A DNA stretch of 41,202 nt. Origin: Bacteroidetes bacterium GWF2_29_10 (GTDB lineage Bacteria > Bacteroidota > Bacteroidia > Bacteroidales > GWE2-29-8). The stretch is from NCBI GenBank assembly GCA_001768555.1, contig MEOD01000009.1, positions 14,805 through 56,006 of the forward strand, read 5' to 3'. Every line of letters begins with the position of its first letter. Position 1 is the first letter of the stretch. Shown here piece by piece: positions 9,650 to 18,013 of this stretch. Both the position numbers and the translations under genes were made by a program. A model generated the notes under the pieces. That model was given only the letters and a program-made list of their open reading frames with translations, ran no database searches and was not told the origin of the DNA.

Positions 9650-11335
9650 ATGGATAAGTTAAAAGTGTTTGCAAATAAAATAAAAAAGTCTTTTTTTATA
9701 CTATTTATAATTGTATCTTCATTTTTCTTTTTAAATTTTTCAGATAATCTATTTGAGGTATCAAAAAATCTCGAAATATTCCATTCTATAATAAAAGAAT
9801 TAAATATTAATTATGTTGACCAAATTGAACCAGGGAAAATAATAAGTAATGCAATAGATGGTATGCTCGAATCATTAGACCCATATACAAATTATATTCA
9901 AGAGTCAGATGTGGAAGATTACAAATTTATGACTACAGGGCAATATGGCGGTATTGGGGCAATGATATTTTCAAAAGAAGGACTCCCTGTAATATCAGAA
10001 GTATATTTGAATACTCCTGCTAACAAAAATGATCTTCAACCTGGTGATGTTATTCTTGAAATAGATGGCAAATCAACTAAAGAAAAAGATCCAAGTGATA
10101 TTAGTAGTATTTTGCGAGGACAAGTAGGAACTAATGTAAAAATATTAGTTAAAAGAGAAACTATAAACAAAACATTTGAATTAAATATAAAGAGAGAAGA
10201 AATAAAGTTAGATAATATCCCATATTATGGATTAATTGATGATAATATTGGATATATTAAACTAAATAGTTTCACTCAAAATGCAACAAATGAGGTTAGA
10301 GATGCTTTGAATGCATTAAAATCATCCTACAATATAAAATCTTTAATATTTGATTTAAGAGATAATGGAGGAGGGTTGCTTCATGAGTCAGTGTTTATTG
10401 CAAATTTATTTGTTGAAAAAGATAAACTTATAGTTAGTACAAAAGGTAAAAATCAATCAAAAAATCAAGTTTATACAACACCTAATAACCCTATAGAACA
10501 AAATATGCCTGTAGTTTTTCTTGTTAATAGGCGTAGTGCATCAGCTTCAGAAGTACTATCTGGGAGCATGCAAGATTTAGATAGAGCTGTTATTATTGGA
10601 GAAAGAACTTTTGGAAAGGGACTGGTTCAAAATATAGTTCCTCTTGATTATAATTCACAGTTGAAAGTAACAATAGCAAAATATTATATTCCAAGTGGAC
10701 GTTGCATTCAAGCTATTGATTACTCCAATAGAAATGAGGATGGAAGTGTTGGGAAAATACCAGATTCTTTAGTTACAGCCTATAAAACTAAAAATGGCAG
10801 AGTTGTATATGATGGTGGAGGTATTACTCCTGATATTGTTTTAAAGCCAGTAAATATAAGTAAAATTTCAACAAGCCTTATTCTAAAAAGACTAATTTTC
10901 GACTATGCAACTTTGTTTAAAAGTAAAAATAGTAGTATAAAAGAAATTAATCAATTTGAAATAGGTGATGTTATATATGATGACTTTATAGCATTTCTTG
11001 ATGGAAAAGATTATGATTATGTAACTGATTCGGAGACAAATCTAGAAGAATTAAAAAAAGCGGCAGAGGAAGAAAAATATTTTGATAAAATACAAAAAGA
11101 TTACGAGGTTTTGTATGATAAAATAAAACACAATAAAGAAGCCGATTTACATAATTTTAAAGAAGAAATAAAAGATTTACTAAAAGAGGAAATAGCATCA
11201 AGATATTATTTTCAAAAAGGACGTATTCAAATTTCTTTATTAAACGATCCTTATGTAAAAAAAGCTATTCCTATACTTAAAAATACAAAAACATACGAGG
11301 ATATTCTTACAGGAAAATATAAAGAAGATAAATAA
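9650..11335 (+). CDS. ctpA: C-terminal processing peptidase, S41 family
   Basis: 561 residues. A hydrophobic segment at about 13-30 should act as signal or anchor, placing the protease in the periplasm. A PDZ domain (about 95-180, including NDLQPGDVILEIDG) is followed by the S41 core. By comparison with E. coli Prc, the catalytic Ser is S298 in RRSASASE, with K323 in TFGKG as general base; D309 is also kept. A helical C-terminal part is rich in Lys and Glu. S41 proteases trim or degrade envelope proteins from the C-terminus. The gene starts 44 bases after yidD and probably ends the operon. A second, larger S41 protease (prc) is at 38.6 kb. Confidence 0.92.
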   Translation: MDKLKVFANKIKKSFFILFIIVSSFFFLNFSDNLFEVSKNLEIFHSIIKELNINYVDQIEPGKIISNAIDGMLESLDPYTNYIQESDVEDYKFMTTGQYGGIGAMIFSKEGLPVISEVYLNTPANKNDLQPGDVILEIDGKSTKEKDPSDISSILRGQVGTNVKILVKRETINKTFELNIKREEIKLDNIPYYGLIDDNIGYIKLNSFTQNATNEVRDALNALKSSYNIKSLIFDLRDNGGGLLHESVFIANLFVEKDKLIVSTKGKNQSKNQVYTTPNNPIEQNMPVVFLVNRRSASASEVLSGSMQDLDRAVIIGERTFGKGLVQNIVPLDYNSQLKVTIAKYYIPSGRCIQAIDYSNRNEDGSVGKIPDSLVTAYKTKNGRVVYDGGGITPDIVLKPVNISKISTSLILKRLIFDYATLFKSKNSSIKEINQFEIGDVIYDDFIAFLDGKDYDYVTDSETNLEELKKAAEEEKYFDKIQKDYEVLYDKIKHNKEADLHNFKEEIKDLLKEEIASRYYFQKGRIQISLLNDPYVKKAIPILKNTKTYEDILTGKYKEDK

Positions 11336-11377
11336 AGAATTAAACTAAAAATAATTTTACAATGGGTTTGTTATTTG

Positions 11378-12046
11378 TTATTTTATTTTATTCAAAAAAT
11401 CCTCTACTATTATTTTGGATTTTTTGATGCTATTTTGATACCATTTTAATCTAAGAGAGTCTAATTCAGATTTGGAAAAGTAAATGTCTTTACTTAATTG
11501 CTTTAATCTATATAGCAGGTGTTGTATAGTTATTGCTGCAGAAACGGAAATATTAAAACTTTCAGAGAACCCTACCATTGGTATTTTAAGAAAATAGTCG
11601 CAATTATTAATTGCATCTTGAGACAAGCCAAGCTTTTCGCTACCAAAGATTATAGCCAGTGGAGAACTATTTACTTCTATATCATAAATTGTATTATCTT
11701 GTTCATGAGGAGTTGTTCCAACTATTTTATAACCTTTTGCTTTTAATTGATTTATACACTCAATGGTATTATTTTCGTAACTATTGTAAAAGTGTAAGTT
11801 TAACCACTTGTCTGAACCAATGGTAACGTCAGGATTTATTTCATATTTATGTTTGGATTCAATTATGTGAATATTTTGTATTCCAAAACACTCGCATGTT
11901 CTAAGAACAGCACTTGCATTTTGTGATTTATATATATCCTCAAGAACAACAGTTAAATAATTGGTTCTCTTTGATAAAACTTTTTCAATTTTTTCTTTTC
12001 TATCTGCTGAAACAAATTGACTTAGATATTCTGTTAATTGATCCAT
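11378..12046 (-). CDS. TrmH/SpoU family RNA 2'-O-methyltransferase
   Basis: 222 residues of the SPOUT superfamily. Motif 1 is seen around residues 40-55 (the QNASAVLRTCE stretch with the conserved N and R). The SAM-binding knot motifs are IIFGSEKLGLS and IPMVGFSESFNISVSAAI. The size and C-terminal helix fit TrmH, which methylates the ribose of G18 in tRNA, but other SpoU enzymes modify rRNA, so the substrate is not fixed. The gene lies 18 bases after the ureohydrolase gene on the same strand and is probably co-transcribed. It converges with ctpA; no strong terminator is seen in the 42-base gap. Confidence 0.88.
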   Translation of the reverse strand: MDQLTEYLSQFVSADRKEKIEKVLSKRTNYLTVVLEDIYKSQNASAVLRTCECFGIQNIHIIESKHKYEINPDVTIGSDKWLNLHFYNSYENNTIECINQLKAKGYKIVGTTPHEQDNTIYDIEVNSSPLAIIFGSEKLGLSQDAINNCDYFLKIPMVGFSESFNISVSAAITIQHLLYRLKQLSKDIYFSKSELDSLRLKWYQNSIKKSKIIVEDFLNKIK

Positions 12047-12064
12047 CTTAATATAATTTTATGT

Positions 12065-13111
12065 TTATTTTTTTGACATCAATGTTAACATTGATAAACT
12101 AAATAAAATCCTAGCTCCAATATTTGCATCAAGTTCGTTTGATATATCAATTTTATTTGGTGCAACTTCACACAAATCAAACCCTATTATGCGTCTTCCT
12201 GATTTATATATTTTTTTTAATAAAAATATAGCTTCTTCAAATTGTAAGCCACTAGGAACAGGGGTTCCTGTATTTGGACAATTTAGAGGAGATAAACCAT
12301 CTATATCAAAACTAATGTAAACATCATTCTTTAGGTTACTTATTATTTCGTCTGTTAAATTATTCCAATTTTTACCACAATATATTGATTCTTTTAAATA
12401 CTCATCAGTAAAGCATTTTATACGTTGTTTGTTATGTTTTAAGTACTGATTTTCTTCTTCACAATAATCTCTAATCCCAATTTGTACTAAATTAAAGTCT
12501 TTGTCAATATTTTCAAAAACATTACGCATTATAGAGGCATGAGAGTATTTGAAATCTTCATAAGATTTCCTTAAATCGCAATGAGCGTCAAATTGTAAAA
12601 TAGAAAAACTATCATAAAAATTAGATATTGCTCTGATATTGCCAAGTGCAACACTATGTTCACCTCCAATAATACCAACGCATTTATTTAATTTTAAAAT
12701 ATCAATAGATTTATTAAAAACAAAGTCGTTCATTGCTTCGCAGGCAGAATTAATTTCTCTTTGTAATTTTTCTAGGTTAATATCATTTTTTATGTCTGTT
12801 CCATTTTCAAGCGCATTAATTATTTGTTCGCTTATTCCCCTATGCTTAACATTTAGTTGATTTATAAAGTTAATATCTTTATCATAAAACAAACCTTTTT
12901 TCCAAACATTTCCATACAAAGAATCAAATAAATCTAATTGAAATGATGCATTAAAAATGGAACTAGGTCCTTTTGATGTGCCTGAGTTATAAGACACTGT
13001 AACATCCCATGGAATAGGTATGAGAATTAATTCTGAATTGTTAAAATTAAATGGGAATCCGTATATATTGTTATTTTTATTTGCAACAAGGCTTGGATCA
13101 TAATTGTTCAT
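12065..13111 (-). CDS. Ureohydrolase (agmatinase/arginase family)
   Basis: 348 residues. The binuclear Mn-binding signatures are all present: GGEHS (H152), FDAHCDLR (D175, H177, D179) and SFDIDGLSP near residue 268. These enzymes release urea (or formamide) from agmatine, arginine or formiminoglutamate. Within the family it looks nearest to the agmatinase-like branch common in Bacteroidota, but substrate choice cannot be read from sequence. The gene opens a two-gene unit with the downstream methyltransferase, driven by the promoter at 13153-13160. Confidence 0.88.
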   Translation of the reverse strand: MNNYDPSLVANKNNNIYGFPFNFNNSELILIPIPWDVTVSYNSGTSKGPSSIFNASFQLDLFDSLYGNVWKKGLFYDKDINFINQLNVKHRGISEQIINALENGTDIKNDINLEKLQREINSACEAMNDFVFNKSIDILKLNKCVGIIGGEHSVALGNIRAISNFYDSFSILQFDAHCDLRKSYEDFKYSHASIMRNVFENIDKDFNLVQIGIRDYCEEENQYLKHNKQRIKCFTDEYLKESIYCGKNWNNLTDEIISNLKNDVYISFDIDGLSPLNCPNTGTPVPSGLQFEEAIFLLKKIYKSGRRIIGFDLCEVAPNKIDISNELDANIGARILFSLSMLTLMSKK

Positions 13112-13152
13112 AATTTTTTTCTATTCCTTAATTAATATTTATTTTTTTATTG

Positions 13153-13160
13153 CAAATATA
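13153..13160 (-). promoter_or_regulatory. -7 box for the ureohydrolase gene
   Basis: On the minus strand TATATTTG matches TAnnTTTG, about 41 bases before the start codon at 13111. No clear -33 box was found. It is back to back with the ribosomal-protein promoter. Confidence 0.5.
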
Positions 13161-13223
13161 GATAATTATAGCTATTTTGAAGAGTAATTTTAAATTTTTG
13201 TGAATTATTTGTGTAGTAATATA

Positions 13224-13251
13224 TTGATATTTAAAAAAATATTTATCTTTG
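13224..13251 (+). promoter_or_regulatory. Promoter of rpsF-rpsR-rplI
   Basis: TATCTTTG at 13244-13251 with TTG at 13224-13226 (17-bp spacer) matches the Bacteroidota promoter consensus. It ends 36 bases before the rpsF start, leaving a short leader. Confidence 0.65.
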
Positions 13252-13287
13252 CAGTTCAATTTTTTTAATTAAAAACTTTAAATAATT

Positions 13288-13668
13288 ATGAATCAATACG
13301 AAACCGTTTTCATTTTGAATCCCGTTTTATCTGATGATCAGGTAAAGGAAGCGGTCGAGGGGTATGTAGAATTCCTCGAAAAGAAAAACTGTGAAATTAT
13401 TTTTATAGACAAATGGGGGTTAAAGAAACTAGCTTACCCTATTAAAAAGAAAAATAATGGATTTTATAACCTAATTGAATTTAGGGCAGATAGCACTGTT
13501 GTTGCTGATTTGGAAATTAGCTTTAAGAGAGATGAGCGAATTTTAAGATTCCTTACCGTAAAACTAGATAAATACGCTGTTGATTACAATTATAGAAAGC
13601 GTAATAATATGTTAGGTAAATCTAAAATAGCAAAAGAAGCAGAAGAAGTTAATTTAAATAACAATTAA
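13288..13668 (+). CDS. rpsF: 30S ribosomal protein S6
   Basis: 126 residues; begins MNQYETVFILNP and contains the typical GLKKLAYPIKKKNNGFY stretch. S6 binds S18 and 16S rRNA in the platform of the small subunit. It is first in the operon, directly behind a clear promoter, with rpsR 14 bases downstream. As is usual in Bacteroidota, no ssb gene lies between rpsF and rpsR. Confidence 0.98.
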   Translation: MNQYETVFILNPVLSDDQVKEAVEGYVEFLEKKNCEIIFIDKWGLKKLAYPIKKKNNGFYNLIEFRADSTVVADLEISFKRDERILRFLTVKLDKYAVDYNYRKRNNMLGKSKIAKEAEEVNLNNN

Positions 13669-13682
13669 AATAAAGGATTGAT

Positions 13683-13958
13683 ATGAGTGCAAACACAGCA
13701 AATTCAGAAATAAGATATTTAACACCACCAACGGTAGATGTTAAAAAGAAAAAGTTTTGTAGGTTTAAAAGAAGTGGTATTAAATACATTGATTATAAAG
13801 ATGCAGACTTCCTTTTAAAATTCCTTAACGAACAAGGTAAAATTTTACCTAGAAGATTAACTGGTACTTCTTTAAAATATCAGAAAAAAATGAGTGTAGC
13901 AATAAAACGTGCTCGGCATTTGGCTATTTTACCGTTTGTTGCAGATATGTTAAAATAA
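13683..13958 (+). CDS. rpsR: 30S ribosomal protein S18
   Basis: 91 residues with the conserved core (KKKFCRFKR, then [14 protein letters not shown] and [12 protein letters not shown]). It partners S6 on the 30S subunit. Length and ends are normal. The stop is 16 bases before rplI. Confidence 0.98.
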   Translation: MSANTANSEIRYLTPPTVDVKKKKFCRFKRSGIKYIDYKDADFLLKFLNEQGKILPRRLTGTSLKYQKKMSVAIKRARHLAILPFVADMLK

Positions 13959-13974
13959 TAATGGAGGTAATTAG

Positions 13975-14427
13975 ATGGAAATTATATTAAAAGAAGATGT
14001 AAAAAATCTAGGAAATACTTATCAAATAGTAAAAGTAAAATCAGGCTATGCTAGAAATTACTTAATTCCTAAAAATTTAGCAGTTATTGCTAGTGAATCA
14101 AACAAAAAAGTTTTTGCTGAAGTGCAAAAACAAAAAGCTTCTAAAGAAGAAAAAATAAAAACCGCAGCAATTGAATTCTCAGAAAAACTTAAAACAATTT
14201 CTGTGAAGATTGCAACAAAAGTTGCCCCTAGCGGTAAAATTTATGGGTCTATAAATAACATTCAATTAGCTGATGCCATAAAAAAGCAGCATAACTTTGA
14301 AGTGGACAGAAAGAAAATTACTATTGATAACGAAGAAAACATAAAAGAAATAGGTAGTTATACTGCAAAAATAACTCTTCATAGAGACGTTCTTGTAGAT
14401 ATTAATTTTGAAGTAGTTGCTGAATAA
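13975..14427 (+). CDS. rplI: 50S ribosomal protein L9
   Basis: 150 residues: N-terminal domain with MEIILKEDVKNLGN and GYARNYLIPKNLA, long connecting helix, and C-terminal RNA-binding domain with SGKIYGSI. It binds 23S rRNA near the L1 stalk. A GGAGGT sequence at 13963-13968, seven bases before the ATG, is a real Shine-Dalgarno site, which is not common in this phylum. The operon terminator follows at 14455. Confidence 0.98.
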   Translation: MEIILKEDVKNLGNTYQIVKVKSGYARNYLIPKNLAVIASESNKKVFAEVQKQKASKEEKIKTAAIEFSEKLKTISVKIATKVAPSGKIYGSINNIQLADAIKKQHNFEVDRKKITIDNEENIKEIGSYTAKITLHRDVLVDINFEVVAE

Positions 14428-14454
14428 CTATATAAAATATTAATTTGCTTTTAG

Positions 14455-14488
14455 GCTGCCATATTATTATGATATGACAGCTTTTTTT
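14455..14488 (+). terminator. Rho-independent terminator after rplI
   Basis: Arms GCTGCCATAT (14455-14464) and ATATGACAGC (14472-14481) form a 10-bp stem with one mismatch and a 7-base loop, followed by seven T. Confidence 0.85.
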
Positions 14489-14516
14489 ATTATTAACCAT
14501 TTAAAATTAAAGAAAG

Positions 14517-16562
14517 ATGTCTGAAAAAAGAAAATTTGTTCCATTTGTTTCCTCTGAAACAAATATGGCCGAGTTTACAGTAAAAGCTCTTATTATAGGG
14601 CTTATAATGTCGGTCGTACTTGGAGCTGCTAATGCCTATCTAGGCTTAAAGGCAGGGATGACTATTGCTGCTACTTATCCTGCCGCAGTAATAGGAATGG
14701 CTCTAATTAAAGCCATGAAAGGTTCCATCCTTGAAGAAAATTTTGCACGAACAGTAGGTTCTATTGGTGAATCTGTTGCGGCTGGTGCAATATTTACTTT
14801 GCCAGCTTTTTTTGTAGCTGGTATATGGCCAGAGTTTTATACTCCTGGTAATTATTTTACAAGTACTTTAATTCTTATATCAGGAGGTATTCTTGGTATT
14901 ATGTTTGTCGCTTTACTTCGTAGAGTTATGACTCAAGATGCTGAATTACCTTTCCCAGAATCTGTTGCTGCTGCTGAAATACATAAAGCTGGTAGAGGCG
15001 GAACAAATGGTTCTAAATTTTTATTTGGAGCTATGGCTGCTGGAGCAATAATCAAGACTTTAGCAGATTTGAAATTCTTTGCTTATACTTGGGAAAAATT
15101 TATATTCTTTTCTAAACAAGCTATAACAAATACTTCTTTCTTTGGAAAAGGAGGCTTGTTATTGAGTTCCCCTGGAATTAGTCCTGCATATATGGGTGTT
15201 GGTTATATTATTGGCCCTAAATTAGGTGCTTTAAACTTTAGTGGAGGTTTAATTGCTTGGGGATTATTAACTCCTATTATTCTTTATTTCTTAGGACCAA
15301 ATATTGATGTTGATACTTTGGCTACGGCTTTAATAGCAAATGGTAAGGCTACTTCAATGGACGAAGCTATTAATATGGTTTGGATTGATTCTTCTTATTC
15401 TGTATGGAAATTTATTGTTCGTCCTATTGCTATTGGAGGAATGCTTGTTGGTGCAGGATTTACTTTATATAAAATGAGAAACAGTTTATTTACAGGAATT
15501 TCTCGTTCTATAAATGATGTTAAAAAAGCTGCTTCAGGAGAAGCTGTAGAAACAGAAAGAGTGGAAAAAGATATTAATTTCAATTGGATTATGATTGGGA
15601 TTTTAGGTGTTGCAATATCTACTTTCTTGATTACATACTTAATTTTTAGTACATCTATTCTTGTGGCTTTTGTTGCAGCTACTGTAATGATTATTCTAGC
15701 TTTCTTTTTTGCTGCTGTTTCTGGTTATTTAGTTGGTATAATGGGATCTAGCAATAATCCTATTTCAGGATTAACTTTAACAGCTTTAGTTGTTACTGCA
15801 TTGATTATGGTACTTCTTGGTGTAAAAGGAAATGAAGGTGTTGCTGCTGTACTAGGTGTTGCTGCTATAGTATGCGTTTCTGCTGCTGTTGCTGGCGAAA
15901 TGTTACAAGATTTAAAAGCAGGACATATTCTTGGAGGTACTCCTTGGAAAATGCAAATAGGAGATATTATCGGAGTTATTGCTGCAGGTTCTGTAATGTT
16001 TGGCGTTCTTGTGATATTAAACGAAGGTGACATTAAAATTGGAGGCGGTGGTTTTGGTGGTAAGAATTTAGCAGCTCCTCAAGCAAGTTTAATGGCAATG
16101 CTTTCTAAAGGAATTGTTGCTGGAGAAATGGCTTGGCCTCTAATAATTGTTGGTATGCTTATGGGATTTGGATTAATACTTATGCAAGTAAAAAGTCCAA
16201 TGTTAATTAGTGTTGGTATGTATTTACCTCTTGAAACTACTTTTGCTATATTTATTGGTGGTTTAATAAAAGGATTAGTAGATGTTTTTAATGAAAAGAA
16301 AAAGCATAATGAAGGCCAGAAAGTGAGAGTTGAAAATGTTGGTGTTTTATTAGCTTCAGGATTGATTGCTGGAGAGGCTCTAATGGGACTGGTGTTTGCT
16401 GGTTTAGCATTCTTTGATGTTAAACTTTTCGCAATTTTTGATAAACCTTCTTTCTTTATTAGTACTATTATTGTAGCTATTATTGCTTACATATTAGTTA
16501 AGATTCCTATAAATAATGCGGGAAATCCTAACGACCCAGTACCTCCTTCTGCTGCAAGTTAA
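14517..16562 (+). CDS. OPT family oligopeptide transporter
   Basis: 681 residues, almost wholly hydrophobic, with about 15 membrane segments. Family features include the N-terminal EFTVKALIIGLIMSVVLGAANAYLGLKAGM (residues about 19-48, key residues NAYLGLKAGMT), FPESVAAAEIHKAG and GSSNNPISGLT. OPT proteins import small peptides or metal-peptide complexes, probably driven by protons; the substrate here is unknown. The gene sits alone between two strong terminators and starts 28 bases after the rplI terminator, so it is probably transcribed from its own short promoter region or by readthrough. The PqqD-like gene follows after a terminator. Confidence 0.93.
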   Translation: MSEKRKFVPFVSSETNMAEFTVKALIIGLIMSVVLGAANAYLGLKAGMTIAATYPAAVIGMALIKAMKGSILEENFARTVGSIGESVAAGAIFTLPAFFVAGIWPEFYTPGNYFTSTLILISGGILGIMFVALLRRVMTQDAELPFPESVAAAEIHKAGRGGTNGSKFLFGAMAAGAIIKTLADLKFFAYTWEKFIFFSKQAITNTSFFGKGGLLLSSPGISPAYMGVGYIIGPKLGALNFSGGLIAWGLLTPIILYFLGPNIDVDTLATALIANGKATSMDEAINMVWIDSSYSVWKFIVRPIAIGGMLVGAGFTLYKMRNSLFTGISRSINDVKKAASGEAVETERVEKDINFNWIMIGILGVAISTFLITYLIFSTSILVAFVAATVMIILAFFFAAVSGYLVGIMGSSNNPISGLTLTALVVTALIMVLLGVKGNEGVAAVLGVAAIVCVSAAVAGEMLQDLKAGHILGGTPWKMQIGDIIGVIAAGSVMFGVLVILNEGDIKIGGGGFGGKNLAAPQASLMAMLSKGIVAGEMAWPLIIVGMLMGFGLILMQVKSPMLISVGMYLPLETTFAIFIGGLIKGLVDVFNEKKKHNEGQKVRVENVGVLLASGLIAGEALMGLVFAGLAFFDVKLFAIFDKPSFFISTIIVAIIAYILVKIPINNAGNPNDPVPPSAAS

Positions 16563-16584
16563 TGTTTTAATTTAATAATATTAA

Positions 16585-16617
16585 GGGATATTGTATATTT
16601 GCAATATCCCTTTTTTA
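16585..16617 (+). terminator. Terminator after the OPT transporter, with a promoter-like loop
   Basis: Perfect 9-bp stem GGGATATTG (16585-16593) / CAATATCCC (16602-16610), then six T. The 8-base loop is TATATTTG, identical to a Bacteroidota -7 box, 38 bases before the next start codon. Confidence 0.85.
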
Positions 16618-16639
16618 TTTAATCTAATTTTTATTTTTA

Positions 16640-17011
16640 ATGAATTTTTTCAAACGTCGAAAGATACTTAAACAAGCAAACTTTTTAGATCTAATTCCTA
16701 TCAGGAATATGCAGTATGAAGTTAGTGAAAATGGGAATATTAATATTCTAATACCAAAGTTTAAAAATATCAGCTTAAGAAAGATTATAATACCAAATAA
16801 TAAATCACATTTTATAAAAGTCAAACTTGATGAATTAGGTTCTCAGACTTGGCTCGCTATTGATGATAAAAGAACAGTAGAGCAAATATATTCCTATTTG
16901 GCAGAAAAGTATGGGGAGAAGATTAGTCCTGTTGAAGAACGAGTTAATAAGTTTATAACTATTCTTTATCAACAACAATATATTACATTTAAACAGCTAC
17001 TACAAATTTAA
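16640..17011 (+). CDS. PqqD-like protein (winged-helix, RiPP-recognition-element fold)
   Basis: 123 residues. The second half matches PqqD-family proteins: LDELGSQTWLAIDDKRTVEQ, then YLAEKYGE and VEERVNKFI. In RiPP pathways this fold binds leader peptides and presents them to radical-SAM enzymes. No radical-SAM enzyme, precursor peptide or PQQ gene is nearby, so this belongs to the stand-alone PqqD-like proteins of Bacteroidota, whose role is unknown. The gene is isolated by a terminator upstream, and its stop codon directly abuts the stop of the convergent gene at 17012. Confidence 0.8.
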   Translation: MNFFKRRKILKQANFLDLIPIRNMQYEVSENGNINILIPKFKNISLRKIIIPNNKSHFIKVKLDELGSQTWLAIDDKRTVEQIYSYLAEKYGEKISPVEERVNKFITILYQQQYITFKQLLQI

Positions 17012-17908
17012 TTAGAAATACATGTATTCGTAAATTGTTTTAGAACTTATTTTATTATTTGAATCGTATTCATTTTTAAAACTTTCTAGTCCATTATTAT
17101 TATAAAAATATTTAATGGCATAATCTTGAATATCATTTTTATTGAATTGGATTTCTTCAATTAAATAATTTGAATTATTGTATGTGTATGTATATTTATT
17201 CCTGATTTGGTTATTTTTAAATCTTATACAAGAAATTTTTTTGTTGTCTTTATTGTAAGCATAAGTGTGTTTTAAACTTGTTTTTGAAGATTCAGAAGTT
17301 CTAACCCATTCTATTAAATTAGAGTTTGAATCGTATTTGTAAATATAATTACACTCTATCTCTCCTTCAGAATTAGCAACAGAGTATTTAATAATATTGT
17401 TGTCGTACTCATAAGTACATTTATTTTCTTGTTTGTTTTCAGAGTTATATTCAATTTCTTCTGCTATATTTTGTTTGTCATTATATATAAAAACTTTAGT
17501 TAAACTTATAGTGCCATCTCCATTAAATATTGTTTCTTCAACTTTATTATTATTTTTAAATTTATATTTACATTTATAATCAACAATACTATCATTTATA
17601 AAGTTAATTTCCTCTATTTTATTGTTGTCTTTATCATAGAATGATTTGTGTTTGATTCCAATACTTCCGTCATTATTGTATAGTATTTCTTCTATTTTAT
17701 TCCCTTCATTATCAAAATTTTTAACAAAATTAATATATTTTATACTATCACCGTTTGCAGAATATTCTATTCTATATTCTAAAATAGATTTTATTTTATT
17801 ATTTTTTATTGTAAAATTTTCATTAACCGATAATAATAATTTATTTTGTGAAAATAATAACACAGGTAAACAACAGAGTATGAAAAATAAATTAAATTTA
17901 CAACGCAT
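17012..17908 (-). CDS. Secreted protein with YD-like repeats, function unknown
   Basis: I choose the ATG at 17908: from there the protein begins with a clean signal peptide, MRCKFNLFFILCCLPVLLFS. A longer reading from TTG at 17926 would run through the -7 promoter box. The mature part (about 275 residues) is made of about ten loose repeats of roughly 22-28 residues. They alternate a Y-x-Y strand (KYKF, TYEY, YIYKY, TYAY, TYTY) with an Asn/Asp/Gly turn and a KIEE-like strand. This resembles YD/RHS-type repeats, but there is no toxin or RHS core domain. It is probably exported to the periplasm or cell surface. No enzymatic motif is seen. It is monocistronic, convergent with the PqqD-like gene. 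Confidence 0.75.
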   Translation of the reverse strand: MRCKFNLFFILCCLPVLLFSQNKLLLSVNENFTIKNNKIKSILEYRIEYSANGDSIKYINFVKNFDNEGNKIEEILYNNDGSIGIKHKSFYDKDNNKIEEINFINDSIVDYKCKYKFKNNNKVEETIFNGDGTISLTKVFIYNDKQNIAEEIEYNSENKQENKCTYEYDNNIIKYSVANSEGEIECNYIYKYDSNSNLIEWVRTSESSKTSLKHTYAYNKDNKKISCIRFKNNQIRNKYTYTYNNSNYLIEEIQFNKNDIQDYAIKYFYNNNGLESFKNEYDSNNKISSKTIYEYMYF

Positions 17909-17923
17909 AAAATAAATTTTAAG

Positions 17924-17931
17924 CAAATCTA
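17924..17931 (-). promoter_or_regulatory. -7 box for the YD-like repeat gene
   Basis: The minus strand reads TAGATTTG here. The expected transcription start lies only about 10 bases before the ATG at 17908, which argues against a start at TTG 17926. Confidence 0.5.
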
Positions 17932-17973
17932 CGCTTTTTTTTAATGTAAAACTTCATTAGTAAAAAAATAGTG

Positions 17974-17981
17974 TATTTTTG
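17974..17981 (+). promoter_or_regulatory. -7 box for the tetR-type gene
   Basis: TATTTTTG matches TAnnTTTG, 33 bases before the ATG at 18014. It is divergent from the promoter at 17924-17931, so one operator could control both. Confidence 0.5.
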
Positions 17982-18013
17982 CAATAAGTTTAGTATGATA
18001 AATTATCAAATTC

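Noticed and set aside
17909-17926. TTG start at 17926 for the YD-repeat protein
   Set aside because: The TTG is part of the TAGATTTG promoter box, and the ATG at 17908 gives a normal signal peptide.
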